Origin: Sphingobacteriaceae bacterium
GTDB taxonomy: Bacteria; Bacteroidota; Bacteroidia; Sphingobacteriales; Sphingobacteriaceae
NCBI GenBank assembly: GCA_947460275.1
Contig: CANHHZ010000105.1
Span: forward strand, 1-7,010
Length of the DNA: 7,010 nt
Direction: 5' to 3'
The stretch's first letter is position 1, and each line of letters begins with the position of its first letter. This document shows, one piece after another, positions 6,206-7,010 of the stretch. The notes under the pieces are model-generated. The model saw only the letters and a program-made list of their open reading frames with translations, had not been told where the DNA came from and ran no database searches. A program made the position numbers and the translations under genes.

Positions 6206-6236
6206 AAAAAAAACCTTACTTTTTAGGCAAGGTTTT
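6206..6236 (-). terminator. Rho-independent terminator after DUF420
   Basis: In the minus-strand transcript, AAAACCTT (bases 6229-6236) pairs with AAGGTTTT (6210-6217), and the second arm runs on into an 8-base U tract (complement of the A run 6206-6213). It lies 57 nt downstream of the DUF420 stop and before the start of the CxxC gene, so it divides the minus-strand cluster into two transcription units. The short stem may be leaky. Confidence 0.7.
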
Positions 6237-6293
6237 GTAATTAAATTATACTTAACTAAGATAAGTAATGTTTAAAAAAGTTAAAGAATACGG

Positions 6294-6824
6294 CTAGTAG
6301 CTATAATATGGAGATATCATGAGATATACAACCACCCCAGTTACAGCAACGTATAACCAAAGCGGGAAGGTAATTTTAGCTATTTTCTTATGCCTATCAA
6401 ACCGTTCTGCCAAAGCCCTAACATAGGTTACCAGTACAAACGGAATAGTGGCTATGGACAACAAAATATGACTGATTAGTATAAAGTAGTAGATATATTT
6501 TATTGCGCCATTTCCACCAAACTTAGTAGAGGGAGTCGTCATATGGTAAGCAATATACATAACCAAGAACACCAAGGAACAAGCGATGGCTAATTTCATT
6601 AAATTTTCATGTGTTCGTTTTTTACCTTTTTTGATAGCTACTACTGCTAAAATCAGTAACAATGCTGTAATTCCATTTATGGCAGCGTATATTGGAGGCA
6701 AAAAATGCAATGGTTTTGCATTGGGTATTTTCACAAAAAATAAAAATGCTACTGCTAAAGGTATCACCACCGACAAGGCGATAATTAGTTTGTTGTATTT
6801 TTGTTCAGTTTGAAGATTTTCCAT
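6294..6824 (-). CDS. DUF420 membrane protein, CtaM/YozB-like oxidase assembly factor
   Basis: The 176-aa protein has five predicted membrane helices, at about residues 12-31, 43-64, 74-94, 109-132 and 150-170. DUF420 hallmarks are present: THENLMKLA with His72, AYHMTTPSTKFGG with His94, ISHILLSIATIPFVLVTYVRAL with His119, and RHKKIAKITFPLWLYVAVTGVVVYLM with His145. These conserved histidines near membrane edges could bind metal or heme. Firmicute members of the family (CtaM/YozB) have been linked to formation of active heme A-type terminal oxidases; the exact biochemical role is not settled to my knowledge. It follows the SCO gene by 27-28 nt with no terminator between them, consistent with co-transcription, and is followed by a terminator. 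The stop is TAG. No TAnnTTTG promoter is seen in the short gap upstream. Confidence 0.88.
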   Translation of the reverse strand: MENLQTEQKYNKLIIALSVVIPLAVAFLFFVKIPNAKPLHFLPPIYAAINGITALLLILAVVAIKKGKKRTHENLMKLAIACSLVFLVMYIAYHMTTPSTKFGGNGAIKYIYYFILISHILLSIATIPFVLVTYVRALAERFDRHKKIAKITFPLWLYVAVTGVVVYLMISPYYSY

Positions 6825-6852
6825 TTAAATAATATTATTGATTGATAAAGAT

Positions 6853-7010
6853 TTATCTGCCGTCGTGCATATTTCTTAGTTCTTCTGCTATCAAAACTTT
6901 AATTTCATCGTCAAGTTTAGATAAGTCTTCTTGATTTGTTGCTTCGTAAAAACCCCTTATTCTATGCTGCGAATCTAAGAGCACAAACCTATTGCTATAA
7001 ACAAATTTAA
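6853..7010 (-). CDS. SCO1/SenC/PrrC-family copper chaperone, C-terminal fragment (5' end beyond window)
   Basis: Only the last 51 residues are inside the window, plus two bases of a codon at the right edge. The visible sequence KFVYSNRFVLLDSQHRIRGFY followed by a helix (SKLDDEIKVLIAEEL) is the C-terminal strand-strand-helix of the thioredoxin-like SCO fold, which delivers copper to the CuA site of cytochrome c oxidase subunit II. The CxxxC copper-binding motif would be upstream of the window and cannot be checked. SCO proteins usually have the third copper ligand, a His, in H-(S/T)-x-x-(F/Y/M)-x-L; here that position is Tyr (codon 6997-6999). The assignment rests on a short stretch, but the downstream DUF420 and DUF983 neighbours strongly support it. 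Confidence 0.75.
   Translation of the reverse strand, partial: KFVYSNRFVLLDSQHRIRGFYEATNQEDLSKLDDEIKVLIAEELRNMHDGR

Noticed and set aside
6586..6813. Plus-strand open frame of 75 codons.
   Set aside because: It is antisense to the DUF420 gene, whose conserved motifs explain the region.
1..7010. tRNA, rRNA, CRISPR array, insertion sequence, riboswitch or attachment site.
   Set aside because: I saw no spaced direct repeats, transposase motifs, terminal inverted repeats, cloverleaf pattern or long structured leader; the longest gene-free stretch is the 288-nt region 2744-3031.

Overview
The window is AT-rich and reads as chromosome of a Bacteroidota bacterium, most likely a Sphingobacteriaceae/Pedobacter-like organism. 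The basis is protein-family content (DUF4286, DUF983, a CxxC mini-protein next to DUF420 and SCO, Bacteroidota-type S9 peptidase-like lipoprotein), the absence of Shine-Dalgarno sequences, and several upstream matches to the Bacteroidota -7 promoter element TAnnTTTG. No RNA gene, mobile element or CRISPR array was seen.

Left block (1-2743, minus strand): a lipoprotein with the complete fold of an S9 prolyl oligopeptidase/acylaminoacyl-peptidase is followed 14 nt later by the N-terminal part of a membrane-anchored, sensor-like protein that runs off the left edge. The peptidase-like protein lacks the catalytic serine (Gly487) and the catalytic histidine (Phe604 in a gap-free alignment), so it is probably a pseudoenzyme.

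Middle block (2744-3941): a 288-nt divergent intergenic region with promoter candidates for both directions and two adjacent dyads. It is followed on the plus strand by a DUF4286 protein and, 1 nt later, RfbC/RmlC (dTDP-4-dehydrorhamnose 3,5-epimerase). A terminator that works in both directions separates this pair from the convergent minus-strand genes.

Right block (3956-7010, minus strand, in transcription order): the C-terminal end of a SCO/SenC copper chaperone, a DUF420 (CtaM/YozB-like) membrane protein, a terminator, then a new transcription unit made of an 83-aa exported CxxC membrane protein, a DUF983 zinc-ribbon membrane protein, a DUF2461 protein and an OmpA-domain lipoprotein. SCO, DUF420, the CxxC protein and DUF983 form the usual Bacteroidota accessory set for assembly of cytochrome c oxidase. 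The DUF2461 and OmpA genes appear to be tacked on to the end of that unit, with a possible internal promoter for the OmpA gene.

I did not find a clearly new multi-gene system. The points most worth a second look are the doubly inactivated S9 lipoprotein paired with a sensor-like gene, the uncharacterised CxxC protein in the oxidase-assembly cluster, the Tyr in place of the expected copper-ligand His in SCO, and two promoters placed so close to ATG codons that the messages would be leaderless or nearly so.
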